Source: DATJXG01 sp035500455 (lineage in GTDB: Bacteria; Acidobacteriota; Terriglobia; Terriglobales; Acidobacteriaceae). Taken from it: DNA of 5,065 nucleotides. Shown piece after piece: positions 4,625-5,065 of this stretch. The position numbers and the translations under genes are program-made. Numbering within the stretch: the stretch's first letter is position 1; the number at the start of each line of letters is the position of its first letter. Under the pieces are notes generated by a model. It was not told where the DNA came from. It saw nothing but the letters and a program-made list of their open reading frames with translations, and did no database searches. The stretch is from contig DATJXG010000321.1 in assembly GCA_035500455.1 (NCBI GenBank), positions 1-5,065 of the forward strand. Direction: 5' to 3'.

Positions 4625-5065
4625 CTACTCGAACTGCTTGCGGAACTCTGCAAACTGCTGCTTCAACTCGGCGATGTCCTGTTGCAGGTCCCGCACTTCC
4701 TCTTCCAGGCGAGCCATCCGCTCCGCGCTCGCCGGGCTGTAGGCGCCGGCGGTGTGCGGCAAGTGCGCCGGCGCAGGAATTTCCGCTGGGCCCAGCCCTT
4801 CGATATCTCCCGCCAGCAGGTGCATATAGCGCGACTCCTTGGTCCCCGGCTGGCGCGGCAAAACCCGCACCAGCGGCGGGTCGCGCTGCATCAGGCGCTG
4901 CAATGCGCCCTGCACTTCGTCGAGCGCCTCGAAGCGGAACATGCGCTCCGTGCGGCCGCGCAGTTCGCCGGGAGTTTGCGGGCCGCGCAGCAGCAGCACG
5001 CACAGGATGGCAGTCTCGCGGCGGTCGAAGTTGAAGGCTTCCTGCAGGCGGTGTTCATACTTGGT
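4625..5065 (-). CDS. yceH: YceH (DUF480) family protein, N-terminal part missing
   Basis: Read on the minus strand, the frame is open from the window edge to a TAG at 4627-4625, giving 146 residues, roughly two-thirds of a family that is about 215 residues in E. coli. The visible part begins KYEHRLQEAFNFDRRETA, then LLLRGPQTPGELRGRTERM, the highly conserved opening of the second winged-helix domain, then the helix ALDEVQGALQRL and LPRQPGTKESRYMHLL, another family hallmark. A GTG at 4999 could be taken for a start, but the conserved residues before it show that the gene begins to the right of the window. The C-terminus (about 4729-4628) is a heptad-like helix rich in E, L and Q (MARLEEEVRDLQQDIAELKQ), probably a coiled coil. 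The family has two winged-helix domains suggesting nucleic-acid binding, but no defined function is known to me. It is convergent with the YceI gene. Confidence 0.95.
   Translation of the reverse strand, partial: TKYEHRLQEAFNFDRRETAILCVLLLRGPQTPGELRGRTERMFRFEALDEVQGALQRLMQRDPPLVRVLPRQPGTKESRYMHLLAGDIEGLGPAEIPAPAHLPHTAGAYSPASAERMARLEEEVRDLQQDIAELKQQFAEFRKQFE

Overview
This 5,065-base window is GC-rich bacterial chromosomal DNA with six protein genes. Two of them, at the window edges, are incomplete. The best guess for the source is an acidobacterium of the Terriglobia type. The main reason is the long inverted repeat at 2725-2808, whose two arms read in protein frames as RAKRGIC and RFLASLGM; from memory, such stray peptides are common in predicted acidobacterial proteins. 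The gene mix and the weak ribosome-binding sites fit. This is an inference, not a proof.

Layout from left to right: (1) 3-395, the 3' part of a Nudix hydrolase gene, plus strand. (2) 396-682, a gene-free region full of dyads: an 18-base palindrome, two hairpins that compete for the same GGG, and a triple CACAGAG tandem repeat. (3) about 683-1174, a small exported protein of unknown function with an unclear start codon. (4) 1175-1323, an intergenic stretch with a TATACT box followed by a dyad, probably the promoter region of the next gene. (5) 1324-2676, a complete class III PLP-dependent aminotransferase. (6) 2677-2817, an intergenic stretch mostly occupied by a perfect 31-base inverted repeat ending 9 bases before the next start codon. 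(7) 2818-3921, an FAD-dependent oxidoreductase of the geranylgeranyl reductase / aromatic hydroxylase-like superfamily. (8) 3960-4565, a secreted YceI-family protein, 38 bases downstream and probably cotranscribed with it. (9) 4586-4621, a palindrome between convergent genes. (10) 4625-5065, minus strand, the 3' two-thirds or so of a YceH (DUF480) gene that runs off the right edge.

The only convincing operon is the FAD oxidoreductase-YceI pair. The oxidoreductase family includes enzymes that reduce isoprenoid chains, and some YceI proteins bind polyisoprenoids, so a shared role in isoprenoid or lipid-quinone chemistry is plausible but unproven. The aminotransferase upstream could belong to the same pathway, but the repeat between them makes cotranscription uncertain. 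No CRISPR array, transposase, phage gene, tRNA or rRNA was seen. The protein genes are of ordinary kinds; the less explained material lies in the intergenic regions, mainly 396-682 and 2725-2808.
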